DNA from: UM-FILTER-47-13 sp964445195
Lineage (GTDB): Bacteria; Pseudomonadota; Alphaproteobacteria; Micavibrionales; Micavibrionaceae
Direction: 5' to 3'
Assembly: GCA_964445195.1 (NCBI GenBank)
Contig: CAYUKA010000009.1
Coordinates: 9,745 to 73,744, forward strand
Length of the DNA stretch: 64,000 nt
The position numbers were made by a program, and so were the translations under genes. How positions within the stretch are numbered: position 1 is the first letter of the stretch; the number at the start of each line of letters is the position of its first letter. Under the pieces are notes generated by a model. The model did no database searches. It was not told the DNA's origin and saw only the letters and a program-made list of their open reading frames with translations. This document shows, in pieces, positions 25,304-33,421 of this stretch.

Positions 25304-26305
25304 TTATGCACGTTTTTTATCACTGTCTTCGTCATTGTCAGCGGCCAGCGCCGGGTTATAGCGCCCGCCGGGGCAGTACCGGCCCAGATAAGAGGGCAGG
25401 ATCAGGCTCATTCCCGTCGGCGTAATGCCAAGATCGGCCAGCGTTAACGCGCCGTCCGCGGTCACATTATCGGTCTTCAGCGATTCGACCTGATCGCGGG
25501 TCAAAGGCGGTTTCGGCAGCAGGCCCATAAACAGCGCTTGCAGCTTCGCCAGACCCCATGGCAGCGGCACCAGCGCGCGCACGCGCTGGGTATGATGAAA
25601 CAGGCGCTGGTAAATCCCGCGAAAATCGACGGTCTCCGGCCCGCCGAGCTCGTAGGTCCTGCCACACGGCCCGCTTTTCTCGCGGCAGGGCTGCTCAATG
25701 GCCGCCATCACCGCATCGGCAACATCGCCGACATAGACCGGCTGGAACCGGGTATGACCGCCGCCGATCAGCGGCAGCGCCGGCAGATACCGCGCCATTT
25801 TTGCGAACATGTTAAAGAACTCATCCTCCGGCCCGAACACCACGCTCGGCCGCAGGATCGTCGCGGCGGGAAAGGCTTTGCGGAGTGCTTTTTCCCCTTC
25901 ATGCTTGCTGCGGGCATATTTCGAACCACCCCGTTCGCAGGCCAGCGCTGAAACATGCACGAAACGGCCGGCCCTGTGCTTTTTGCACGCCTTCGCGATC
26001 AGCGCCGGTAATTCAGTGTGAATGCGGGTGAAGTCGCCGCGGCGGCGCTCAAATAAAATCCCGATACAGTTGACAACCACGGCGGCCCCGGCCACCGCCT
26101 CACCGATACTGTCCTCATCGCCGTAATCGCAGGCAAAAGGCACGATCTGGCCGACAAAACCGCAGGGGCGCAGGAAATAGGCGCGCTCCGGCACGCGGCT
26201 GGCGACCTTGACCGTATAGCCGCGTTTCGCCAGCTCGCGCACCACCTGCGCGCCGATAAAGCCGGTGCCGCCAAAGACTGTCGCAATTTGTCCTGTCTTG
26301 CTCAT
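25304..26305 (-). CDS. Complex I NDUFA9-like NAD(P)-binding protein
   Basis: An atypical short-chain dehydrogenase with a 333-residue sequence. The Rossmann motif is VFGGTGFIGAQVVRELAKRGYTV near residue 10, followed by VASRVPERAYFLRPCGFVGQIV. It matches the family named after the 39-kDa accessory subunit NDUFA9 of respiratory complex I, common in alphaproteobacteria. Bacterial members may bind NADPH and assist complex I or quinone metabolism, but this is not certain. GTG 26308 is an alternative start. It precedes surA by 28 bp on the same strand, where lptD is often found in relatives. Confidence 0.88.
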   Translation of the reverse strand: MSKTGQIATVFGGTGFIGAQVVRELAKRGYTVKVASRVPERAYFLRPCGFVGQIVPFACDYGDEDSIGEAVAGAAVVVNCIGILFERRRGDFTRIHTELPALIAKACKKHRAGRFVHVSALACERGGSKYARSKHEGEKALRKAFPAATILRPSVVFGPEDEFFNMFAKMARYLPALPLIGGGHTRFQPVYVGDVADAVMAAIEQPCREKSGPCGRTYELGGPETVDFRGIYQRLFHHTQRVRALVPLPWGLAKLQALFMGLLPKPPLTRDQVESLKTDNVTADGALTLADLGITPTGMSLILPSYLGRYCPGGRYNPALAADNDEDSDKKRA

Positions 26306-26382
26306 CACCAGAAATATGGCCCCTGCCGCGCCGCTTGTCCAGCGGGGAGTGAATTCATGTGCTATGAATAGCGCAAAGTTTT

Positions 26383-26546
26383 TTCACCACAGAACGCACA
26401 GAGATCACGGAGGTGAGTAGCGCCCTAGACTGCGCACCGCAGGTAAGAAGCCGACTTTACCATTTTGCCTTATCGCTGTTTATTGGCTGCTAAAGCGGCC
26501 TTTTGCACCAGCTTCCTCTGTGCCTCTCTGTGTGCTCTGTGGTGAA
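26383..26546. repeat. Dispersed palindromic element, copy 2
   Basis: The left arm beginning TTCACCACAGAACGCACAG at 26383-26403 is inverted at 26526-26546 with two mismatches, and the arms match those of the element at 4222-4368 in most positions. The 120-bp interior is unrelated to that of copy 1. It fills most of the 270-bp gap between the NDUFA9-like start and the uvrD stop; no gene is seen there. Confidence 0.7.
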
Positions 26547-26576
26547 GAGTCAGCAATAAATGATCGCAGCCACTAC

Positions 26577-28811
26577 TCACTCCGCTTTTTCCACGAAACT
26601 GTCCATGACCCGTTTGTGGCCGCCGCGCTCAAAGGCGATATCCAGCTTGTGGCCGTCAATATTGATGATCTTGCCGGTACCGAATTTATCGTGCCGCACC
26701 GTATCACCGCGGCTGAACACCGTGCCGGCCGCGCTGGCGACCTTCCGCTCACCGCCGACAGGCGCCTTGCGCGCCGCCGCGCCCGATGAATCCCAATGGG
26801 CGCTGCGCCCTTCATACAGGCCGGTCTCGGCCTGGATTTCGACATGCGCCGGCGGCAGTTCATCGACAAAACGCGACGGGATCGCATTGACCCAGTTGCC
26901 GTACAGGCGGCGGTTGGCGGCAAAGGAAATAAAGGCCTTTTTCCGCGCCCGCGTAATGCCGACATAAGCCAGCCGCCGCTCTTCCTCCAGGCCCTTCAGG
27001 CCGTTTTCATCCATCGTGCGCTGCGAGGGAAACAGCCCTTCCTCCCAGCCGGGCAGGAACACCGCGTCAAACTCCAGCCCCTTGGCCCCGTGCAGGGTCA
27101 TCAGGCTGACCGCCTCATGATCGGCGCCGTCGCGCGATTCCATGACCAGCGCGACATGCTCCAGGAACGAGGCCATCGTCTCGAATTCCTCCATACCGGC
27201 GACCAGCTCCTTCAGGTTCTCGATCCGGCCCGGCGCGTCGGCTTCCTTGGCCGCCTGCCACATCGCCATATAGCCAGATTCATCCAGCACGGCAGCGGCG
27301 ATTTCGGTGTGCGTCACATGGTCAAGCTGGCCGCGCCAGCGGACGAAATCATCCATCAGCGCCATCAGAGTCGTTTTGACTTTCGGCTTCAGCTCGTCGG
27401 TCTGGGTCAGGTCGCGGATCGCTTCATGCAGGCTGATCCCCTTGCTGCGGCCGTACGCGTACAGCGTCTGGACCGTCGCTGCGCCGATGCCGCGCTTGGG
27501 CGTATTGATGATCCGCTCCAGCGCCAGGTCGTCCGCTGGCTGGACAATGGCCCGGAAATAAGCCAGCGCATCGCGGATTTCCATCCGCTCGTAAAAGCGC
27601 GGCCCGCCAATGACCCGGTAATTCAGGCCGAGCTGGATGAAGCGCTCTTCAAACTCGCGGGTCTGGAACCCGGCGCGGACCAGCACCGCCATCTGGTCGA
27701 GCCGCCAGCCCTTTGTTTGCAGGGCCTCGATCTCCTCGCCGACCCAGCGCGCTTCGGCGGCCCCGTCCCACAGGCCGCGCACCGTCAGCCTGTCGCCGTC
27801 ATCATCGCCGGTAAACAGGTTCTTGCCGAGCCGGTCCTCGTTTTTGGCAATCACGCCGTTGGCGGCACTTAATATATGGCCGGTCGAGCGGTAATTCTGC
27901 TCCAGCCGGATAATTTTGGCGCCGGGGAAATCCTTTTCAAAACGCAGGATATTGCCGACTTCGGCGCCGCGCCAGCCATAGATAGACTGGTCGTCATCGC
28001 CAACGCAGCAGATATTCGCCTGCGCCGCCGCGCCCTCCGGCTCCGGGCCGCGCCGGGCCAGCAGCCGCAGCCACAGATACTGCGCGACATTGGTATCCTG
28101 GTACTCATCGACCAGCAGATATTTAAAGCGCCGGTGGTAGTCGGCCAGCACGTCCTTATGCGCCGGATCCTTAAAAATCGTGATCATATGCAGCAGCAGG
28201 TCGCCAAAGTCACAGGCATTGAGCGTCTTGAGCCGGTCCTGGTAGAGCCGGTACAGCGCGACCAGACGCCCGCCCGCGGCCTCACCGCCCTCCTGCGGGC
28301 TGAGATCGCCGGGCCGCTGCGCCTTGTCCTTCCAGCGGTCGATCATCGCGATCATCGCCTTCGGCGTCCATTTCTTGGTGTCGAGCCCCTCGGCTTCCAT
28401 GATCTGCTTCAGCAGCCTTGCCTGATCGTCCGGGTCGAGAATCGTGAAATTGCTGTCCAGCCCGGCCAGATCGGCATGCCGGCGCAACATCCGCGCCGCG
28501 AGCGCATGGAACGTGCCGAGCCACCAGCCTTCGACCGGCGCATCGCCGAGCAGGGCCGAAACCCGCTCTTTCATCTCCTGCGCCGCCTTGTTGGTAAAGG
28601 TAACGGCAAGGATTTCGCCGGGGAAAGCGCGGCGGCTGTGCAGGATATGGGCGAGGCGGGTGGTCAGCACCCGGGTCTTGCCGGTGCCCGCCCCGGCCAG
28701 CACCAGCAGCGGCCCGTCAATCGTCGCCACCGCCTCACGCTGCGGCGGGTTCAGATCCGCCATGTAAGGCGGTTCGTTATGTTCCTGAGAGTGTTGAACA
28801 GGCATGCCCAT
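26577..28811 (-). CDS. uvrD: UvrD/PcrA-type superfamily 1 DNA helicase
   Basis: A 3'-5' DNA helicase of 744 residues used in nucleotide-excision and mismatch repair and in removing RecA filaments. Motif I is LAGAGTGKTRVL near residue 38. Motif II is LLVDEYQDTN, followed by GDDDQSIYGWRGA (motif III), LEQNYRST (IV), MTLHGAKGLEF (V) and YVGITRARK (VI). The C-terminal 60 residues form the tudor-like domain (TVFSRGDTVRHDKFGTGKI). ATG 28763 (MADLNPPQREAV) is an alternative, perhaps better start. It lies 2 bp after dinD on the same strand, so it probably shares the SOS-type promoter found upstream of dinD. Confidence 0.95.
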   Translation of the reverse strand: MGMPVQHSQEHNEPPYMADLNPPQREAVATIDGPLLVLAGAGTGKTRVLTTRLAHILHSRRAFPGEILAVTFTNKAAQEMKERVSALLGDAPVEGWWLGTFHALAARMLRRHADLAGLDSNFTILDPDDQARLLKQIMEAEGLDTKKWTPKAMIAMIDRWKDKAQRPGDLSPQEGGEAAGGRLVALYRLYQDRLKTLNACDFGDLLLHMITIFKDPAHKDVLADYHRRFKYLLVDEYQDTNVAQYLWLRLLARRGPEPEGAAAQANICCVGDDDQSIYGWRGAEVGNILRFEKDFPGAKIIRLEQNYRSTGHILSAANGVIAKNEDRLGKNLFTGDDDGDRLTVRGLWDGAAEARWVGEEIEALQTKGWRLDQMAVLVRAGFQTREFEERFIQLGLNYRVIGGPRFYERMEIRDALAYFRAIVQPADDLALERIINTPKRGIGAATVQTLYAYGRSKGISLHEAIRDLTQTDELKPKVKTTLMALMDDFVRWRGQLDHVTHTEIAAAVLDESGYMAMWQAAKEADAPGRIENLKELVAGMEEFETMASFLEHVALVMESRDGADHEAVSLMTLHGAKGLEFDAVFLPGWEEGLFPSQRTMDENGLKGLEEERRLAYVGITRARKKAFISFAANRRLYGNWVNAIPSRFVDELPPAHVEIQAETGLYEGRSAHWDSSGAAARKAPVGGERKVASAAGTVFSRGDTVRHDKFGTGKIINIDGHKLDIAFERGGHKRVMDSFVEKAE

Positions 28812-28813
28812 GT

Positions 28814-29671
28814 TTAGCCTGTATCTCTGGCTTTTTGAAGACCGCCTTCTTGTTTGAGTATTTTTTTATCCTCTGATTTAACCCGCCTTTCCAGCTTCTT
28901 AATATCCTCTTCCGCCGGTAACTCTTCGGGCCTGATTTCACTCTTGATTAAAACATTTCTGACATCACGGTTATTTTTCTCATGCTCATTACCGATCTGA
29001 TGAATGCCGCGCATGTTTGATTTTTTGACGTTAAAATCGGTGATGGCCGCCGCAAATTCCTTGGCTTTCAAAGTCACAGTCGGCAAAAAGTCAGCGAGCG
29101 CCCGGTTCCCGGTGACTCCCAACCGGCGTTTCATTTCCTGCGTATTGTTGCCGCCAAATAACGCCTTATCGCCGCGGGACCTTATAATGCCAAACCCTTT
29201 ATCATCCACACCATGCTGATAAAGCGTGCCCGAAAGCTGTCTTTCGGTTTCGGTCAGCTTCGATCTGGCATGGAGCCTCTCGGCAAGTTGTATTCTTTCT
29301 TCCAGAAGCTCCTGCTTGCGCGTCTGAATCGCAAAATAGCTCTGGGCAAAAGCGATCACTTCTTTGCGCGGATCGCCGTTTTGCGCAATGAGATAGCAGG
29401 CATAACGTGTCAGCTTTATATCCGCTATTTCACGTGCAGTACCAGAACCTATCTGAACCATTTTCCTGACGTCAGGAAAATGGTTTTCGTCAGGCTGGCC
29501 GCTGTTTCTGCAGGCCTCCTTTGCTTTTTCTATAACTGCAAGAAAGTTTTCCCATTTGGAATATTGTAGCAATCGCTGTAAATCTCGCGCATACCAGAAC
29601 GAGACGCCGTCTTCTTCATGCACGGCATCTTCAAAATTTTCATGCAGCCGAACGATTAAGTCGCGCTTCAT
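28814..29671 (-). CDS. dinD: DNA damage-inducible protein D
   Basis: A 285-residue protein that matches E. coli DinD, which inhibits RecA-mediated strand exchange. The N-terminal BRO-N-like part reads SFWYARDLQRLLQYSKWENF, then ENHFPDVRKMV, ADIKLTRYACYLIAQNGDPRKEVIAFAQSYFA, and ALFGGNNTQEMKRRLG in the centre. The C-terminal tail is Lys/Glu-rich. An AGGTG ribosome site precedes the ATG. A LexA-like site and a promoter lie upstream. The gene is visibly more AT-rich than its neighbours, which suggests horizontal acquisition. It is followed 2 bp later by uvrD, an arrangement that would link both to DNA damage. Confidence 0.93.
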   Translation of the reverse strand: MKRDLIVRLHENFEDAVHEEDGVSFWYARDLQRLLQYSKWENFLAVIEKAKEACRNSGQPDENHFPDVRKMVQIGSGTAREIADIKLTRYACYLIAQNGDPRKEVIAFAQSYFAIQTRKQELLEERIQLAERLHARSKLTETERQLSGTLYQHGVDDKGFGIIRSRGDKALFGGNNTQEMKRRLGVTGNRALADFLPTVTLKAKEFAAAITDFNVKKSNMRGIHQIGNEHEKNNRDVRNVLIKSEIRPEELPAEEDIKKLERRVKSEDKKILKQEGGLQKARDTG

Positions 29672-29681
29672 AAAACACCTC

Positions 29682-29696
29682 GTTTATGTTTTGTTC
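29682..29696 (-). promoter_or_regulatory. Candidate LexA (SOS) box of dinD-uvrD
   Basis: GTTT-N7-GTTC on the plus strand (GAAC-N7-AAAC read with the gene) differs at one base from the alphaproteobacterial LexA consensus GTTC-N7-GTTC. It sits 11 bp upstream of the dinD start and just downstream of the -10 box, where a repressor would block transcription. Confidence 0.6.
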
Positions 29697-29702
29697 TTAT
29701 TT

Positions 29703-29731
29703 ATTAGACGCGATTCTGTGCAAGCTTGCAA
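29703..29731 (-). promoter_or_regulatory. Sigma-70-type promoter of dinD
   Basis: On the minus strand, -35 TTGCAA (29726-29731) and -10 TCTAAT (29703-29708) are 17 bp apart. The predicted start of transcription falls at or beside the LexA-like box. Confidence 0.6.
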
Positions 29732-29792
29732 CGGTTTTATGTAAGGATAAATACGCTAATGGCAGAGTGATAATCGGTTTGGGGAATCAAAC

Positions 29793-30857
29793 TTATCCGG
29801 CTTCTTTTTTCTGGCGTTTGCCCGGCGTCGGCGCAGCGGCGACCTGGTTACGGCCATTATGCTTGGCGGTATAAAGCGCGGCATCGGCCCGCTCGATCAG
29901 GTCGGACACCTCTTCCTCGCCGGCAAATTCGGCGGCGCCAACCGACATGGTGATCCGGCTCAGCTTCTCGCCGGTGCTGCGGTTGATCACATCCTTGGTC
30001 GCCACAGCGCGGCGCAGCGATTCGGCCACGGTCACCGCGGCTTTCAGCGGCGTATCAGGCAGGATAATCGCGAATTCCTCACCGCCGTAACGGGCGGCCA
30101 TATCGCGGCCCTTGACCCCGTCGGTCAGGGTGCGGGCGACAAGACGCAACACCTGATCGCCGATCTGGTGGCCGAAATTATCGTTAAAGTTCTTGAAATG
30201 ATCGATATCGACCATCAACAGCGAGAAAGGCGCGCCGGTCCGCTGCATTTCCCCGGCGATCCGGCCGATTTCGGCATCGAACGCCTTGCGGTTGGCAAGA
30301 CCGGTCAGCCCGTCGGTCAGCGCCTCGCGGCGCACATTTTCAAGGTCGCGCTGCAACTCCTCCATGACTTCAGAGGATTTATCAAGCTGTTCTTCAAGTT
30401 TCTGGTTCTGCTGTAACATACCCTCCGTATCGGTCATGACGGTGGTCAGGATTTCACGCAGCTCGCCCGGATCGTCGATTGTCTCGATCCGGCCGGACAC
30501 ACCGCCAAGCTTGTCACTATATTCGCTGGTCGCCGATTTCACATCCTGGACAACGCCGGACATGCTCTGGATCGTTGTGTTAATCTGGTCGCCGGCGCGG
30601 CGCACCGCGTCCTCATCGCGCCCCTCGCTCAGGAAACGCTGAAACAGCTCGCGGCAGCGCTCATCGGTGATTGCCTGTTTATTAGCCACGAGCACATCAA
30701 TCGCCCGGATGGCTTCCGGACTCTGGCCCGAATAATAAACATACCATAATTCAAAAACGTCCGGAGTCGGCGCCAAGCCTTCGCGGCGAATGCGGTCGAA
30801 CACCGCTTTCGCATATTCGCTGGCCTGACCTTTATCATGTGTATATTGCACGTTCAC
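29793..30857 (-). CDS. Diguanylate cyclase (GGDEF domain)
   Basis: Makes the second messenger cyclic di-GMP from two GTP. The 354-residue protein has an N-terminal helical region (residues 1-180, with a likely coiled coil around 130-175, LLQQNQKLEEQLDKSSEVMEEL) and a C-terminal GGDEF domain. That domain runs from DGLTGLANRKAFD to the end. The active loop is RYGGEEFAII. The inhibitory I-site, RxxD, reads KGRD, so product inhibition may be lost. There is no signal peptide, membrane helix or known sensor domain. It is monocistronic, with a terminator-like hairpin upstream from the previous gene. Confidence 0.92.
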   Translation of the reverse strand: MNVQYTHDKGQASEYAKAVFDRIRREGLAPTPDVFELWYVYYSGQSPEAIRAIDVLVANKQAITDERCRELFQRFLSEGRDEDAVRRAGDQINTTIQSMSGVVQDVKSATSEYSDKLGGVSGRIETIDDPGELREILTTVMTDTEGMLQQNQKLEEQLDKSSEVMEELQRDLENVRREALTDGLTGLANRKAFDAEIGRIAGEMQRTGAPFSLLMVDIDHFKNFNDNFGHQIGDQVLRLVARTLTDGVKGRDMAARYGGEEFAIILPDTPLKAAVTVAESLRRAVATKDVINRSTGEKLSRITMSVGAAEFAGEEEVSDLIERADAALYTAKHNGRNQVAAAPTPGKRQKKEAG

Positions 30858-30910
30858 CCAAGTCCTTGACGGCGTTTAAAATCGTACATTAACAGCCCTA
30901 AAACAAACAC

Positions 30911-30945
30911 AAAAGGGAAAAATGCCGCGCCGGAAAGACCGGCGC
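30911..30945 (-). terminator. Terminator-like hairpin after the LOG-family gene
   Basis: A perfect 7-bp stem GCGCCGG/CCGGCGC (30927-30933, 30939-30945) with a 5-base loop is followed on the minus strand, after a few bases, by TTTTTCCCTTTT (30911-30922). It would end the transcript coming from the LOG-family gene before the diguanylate cyclase. Confidence 0.5.
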
Positions 30946-31025
30946 CGGCCACCGTTGCGCATGCCGCTTTCCTATCATGACCTGATGGCCGTTAAAGCGC
31001 TCTTAATATATTGGATTTTATGCGC

Positions 31026-31637
31026 CTACATCCACTTGGTCTGCGGATTCATCGTTTCCTTCGGCGCGTTTTCCAACGCGGCGATCAGGCCATCCACATC
31101 ATCAATCACGCACAGATGGGTTTTATCAGCCGGGCGGGCGAAGCCCTGATCGATAATATGATCGATCAGATCCAGCAACCCGGTCCAGTAACCGCCGACA
31201 TTGACCACAATGACCGGCTTGTCATGCAGGCCCAGCTGCCACCATGTGAAAATCTCGAAAAACTCGTCCATCGTGCCCAGCCCGCCGGGCAGGATCACAA
31301 AGGCGTCGGAGAGATCAACCATCATCTGCTTGCGTTTATGCATCGTATCGACGACATGCAGCGCGGTCAGCTCCTCATGGGCGATTTCCTTATCGGCAAT
31401 GTGGGCGGGAATAATACCGGTCACTTCACCACCGGCTGCCAGCGCCGCATCTGCGGTCAACCCCATCAGCCCGACCCGGCCGCCGCCGTAAATCACGCCC
31501 ATGCCGTTTTCAGCCAGCAACCGGCCGGCATTGCGGGCCGCATCCTTGTACAGATCATCAACCCGCGCCGAGGAGCCACAATACACACATACGCTCTTAA
31601 TAACCTTGCTCACACCATCGCTCACACTATCGTTCAC
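31026..31637 (-). CDS. LOG-family protein (TIGR00730), phosphoribohydrolase-like
   Basis: A Rossmann-like protein of the LOG family, which cleaves N6-substituted AMP (cytokinin nucleotides) or AMP to base and ribose 5-phosphate. From GTG 31637 it has 203 residues. It carries VCVYCGSS near the N-terminus, IYGGGRVGLMG, and the active-site motif LPGGLGTMDEFFE with the PGGxGTxxE signature. I chose the GTG because it overlaps the stop of the upstream LprI-like gene by four bases (GTGA), a coupling signal. An extended frame to 31742 is the shadow of that gene. Confidence 0.9.
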   Translation of the reverse strand: MNDSVSDGVSKVIKSVCVYCGSSARVDDLYKDAARNAGRLLAENGMGVIYGGGRVGLMGLTADAALAAGGEVTGIIPAHIADKEIAHEELTALHVVDTMHKRKQMMVDLSDAFVILPGGLGTMDEFFEIFTWWQLGLHDKPVIVVNVGGYWTGLLDLIDHIIDQGFARPADKTHLCVIDDVDGLIAALENAPKETMNPQTKWM

Positions 31638-32551
31638 AGGGCTTCTCCCGCCTGCTCCGGCTCCAGAACGTACGCCTCGCCGTTCCAGAACAGGGTTAAA
31701 GACGTACAGATCCGGTCGGCGATCCGCAGGCGCGGCGCGCATTGTTCATTGCCTGTCTCTGCAGCATCGTCCCGGCGGTCATTCAGCAGGTTCACAGCAA
31801 CCCGGACCCGGCAGATATGCGGCACGGCGTTCTCATGACCGTCAGCAGCAGCCGGATCGCCGGCCGGCTCATGCACCGGAATACGGAACAGCCGGGCACG
31901 CGGCCGCCCGGCAACCGGATTGTCTGAAACGGCAATCACAATTTCAAGATCATTACGCACCGATTCGGCGACACCGTTTTCACCAATCGTTACCGATTCC
32001 TGCATCGGCGACACCGCAAGGCCGCGCAGGATTTGCTCATCCTCGCCGTCACAGTCAAGATCGGCGGTCAGCGATTCGCCGTAACGCCAGAAAATATCCG
32101 GGTAGTCATGGGCCAGCGCGTTCATCCAGCGCGGCTGGGCGCCGAACTCGCGTGGCGCGCCCTCTTTCTGCTGCGCCATGATGGAGCGCAGCAGGGTCGT
32201 GCGCCGCTCGGTCAGCGCCGTTAAACATGACAGCTCATAAATACGCCTGAGCGCCTCGGTTTCAGCCAGCCCCGCTTCCCAGCCGCATTGTTCGTCGCGG
32301 TAAAGAATCCAGTTTTTCTGGGCCGCGCCCAGCAGCGTTCTGGCTTCATCGGACTGGGCCGCGCTTAGTTCAGAAAACAGTATACTCAGCGCTTCCTGCG
32401 TGTCGCCATACTGGCGGTTAACGCAATCCAGCGTCGCCGCCGTGCTGCGCGCCTGCGCGCAATAATCGAACTGGCGCTGAGCGTGCGCCGGCATGGCCGC
32501 GCATAACAGGCAGATCAATAAAAGATAATGATAAAAACGGCAGGGCGTCAT
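31634..32551 (-). CDS. Secreted protein with LprI-type (DUF1311) domain
   Basis: A secreted protein of 305 residues from ATG 32551. The signal peptide MTPCRFYHYLLLICLLCAAMPAHA ends near Ala24. Residues about 25-120 (FDYCAQARSTAATLDCVNRQYGDTQEALSILFSEL and KNWILYRDEQCGWEAGLAE) match the DUF1311 or LprI N-terminal domain, with conserved Cys residues. Members include lysozyme inhibitors. The second half, residues 140-305, is a separate domain with acidic repeats (DLDCDGEDEQIL) that resembles a calcium-binding or FG-GAP-like stretch. It is coupled to the LOG-family gene by GTGA. Confidence 0.75.
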   Translation of the reverse strand: MTPCRFYHYLLLICLLCAAMPAHAQRQFDYCAQARSTAATLDCVNRQYGDTQEALSILFSELSAAQSDEARTLLGAAQKNWILYRDEQCGWEAGLAETEALRRIYELSCLTALTERRTTLLRSIMAQQKEGAPREFGAQPRWMNALAHDYPDIFWRYGESLTADLDCDGEDEQILRGLAVSPMQESVTIGENGVAESVRNDLEIVIAVSDNPVAGRPRARLFRIPVHEPAGDPAAADGHENAVPHICRVRVAVNLLNDRRDDAAETGNEQCAPRLRIADRICTSLTLFWNGEAYVLEPEQAGEAL

Positions 32552-32697
32552 CAAAAGGCAGGAGTCGCTTTGAAACGAAATCATGGTTCTTTCTTTTGTT
32601 ATAGCCTATAAAGGCGGTCACGAACAGGGGCCGGCGCGATAAATTCGCACGGTGCCATTTAACAATAGCAAAAAAGCTTAAACCAAATCTTACCGCG

Positions 32698-33306
32698 ATG
32701 TTTGATGCCCGCTTACGTCCTTATATCGACCTGCCGCTGAATGCCGCCGCCCGGTTTCTGGCCGCGCGCGGCATTCATGCCAATATGCTGACCGGCGCGG
32801 GACTGGCCTGCGGGCTGCTGGCCGCCGCGGCGCTGGCCTTACAGCTTTATATCCCCGCGCTGTTGCTGATCCTGCTCTCGCGCCTGCTCGACGGGCTGGA
32901 CGGGCCAGTCGCCCGGCACATGCCGCAGGGCGCAAGCGATGTCGGGGCTTTTTACGACATCGTCGCCGATTTTATTTTTTACAGCGCTGTCGTGTTCGGT
33001 TTTGCGCTCGGCCGTCCGGAGACGGCGCTGGCCGCCGCGTTTTTATTATTCAGCTTCGCCGGCAGCGGCGGCACGTTCCTGACCTATGCGATTATCGCCG
33101 CCGGCCGCGGCATCAATCACGACGAACAGGGCGAGAAATCCTTTTATTACCTCGCCGGGCTGTGCGAAGGCGCCGAAACCATCGTCTTTTTTATCCTGTT
33201 CTGCCTGCTGCCGGATTATTTCACGGCGCTGGCAATATTGTTCGGCATTCTATGCTGGCTGACAGCCGCCGGCCGCGTGCTGCAGGCCCGCCGGGATTTT
33301 AGCTAG
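32698..33306 (+). CDS. CDP-alcohol phosphatidyltransferase family protein
   Basis: A 202-residue integral membrane enzyme that joins a CDP-alcohol to an acceptor alcohol in phospholipid synthesis. The family motif D-G-x2-A-R-x8-G-x3-D-x3-D is present as LDGLDGPVARHMPQGASDVG followed by AFYDIVADF. There are five or six hydrophobic segments. The specific product (phosphatidylglycerol phosphate, phosphatidylserine, phosphatidylcholine or inositol) cannot be told. The protein has a short leader and no fusion partner. It is divergent from the LprI-like gene. A palindromic element follows 14 bp after its stop. Confidence 0.9.
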   Translation: MFDARLRPYIDLPLNAAARFLAARGIHANMLTGAGLACGLLAAAALALQLYIPALLLILLSRLLDGLDGPVARHMPQGASDVGAFYDIVADFIFYSAVVFGFALGRPETALAAAFLLFSFAGSGGTFLTYAIIAAGRGINHDEQGEKSFYYLAGLCEGAETIVFFILFCLLPDYFTALAILFGILCWLTAAGRVLQARRDFS

Positions 33307-33400
33307 TCTTCTTTATATTGTCATTGCGAGAAGGCTTCATGGGCTCGAAGCGACGTCGTCGCGTGAGCCATAGCGTCCACGCAATGACGGGGAAAGACTA
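33304..33400. repeat. Palindromic element, CATTGCG type, between convergent genes
   Basis: GTCATTGCG (33320-33328) is inverted as CGCAATGAC (33380-33388), with nested arms TAGTCTT/AAGACTA outside (33304-33310 and 33394-33400). The interior holds GGCTC/GAGCC-type complementarity. It resembles the element at 8306-8423 and lies between two convergent genes, so it may serve as a two-way terminator. Confidence 0.65.
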
Positions 33401-33421
33401 TAGAATCAATCGTGACGGGTC

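Noticed and set aside
29420..29435. TTTCACGTGCAG as a parS site
   Set aside because: Only half of the palindrome is present and it lies inside dinD codons; the match is chance.
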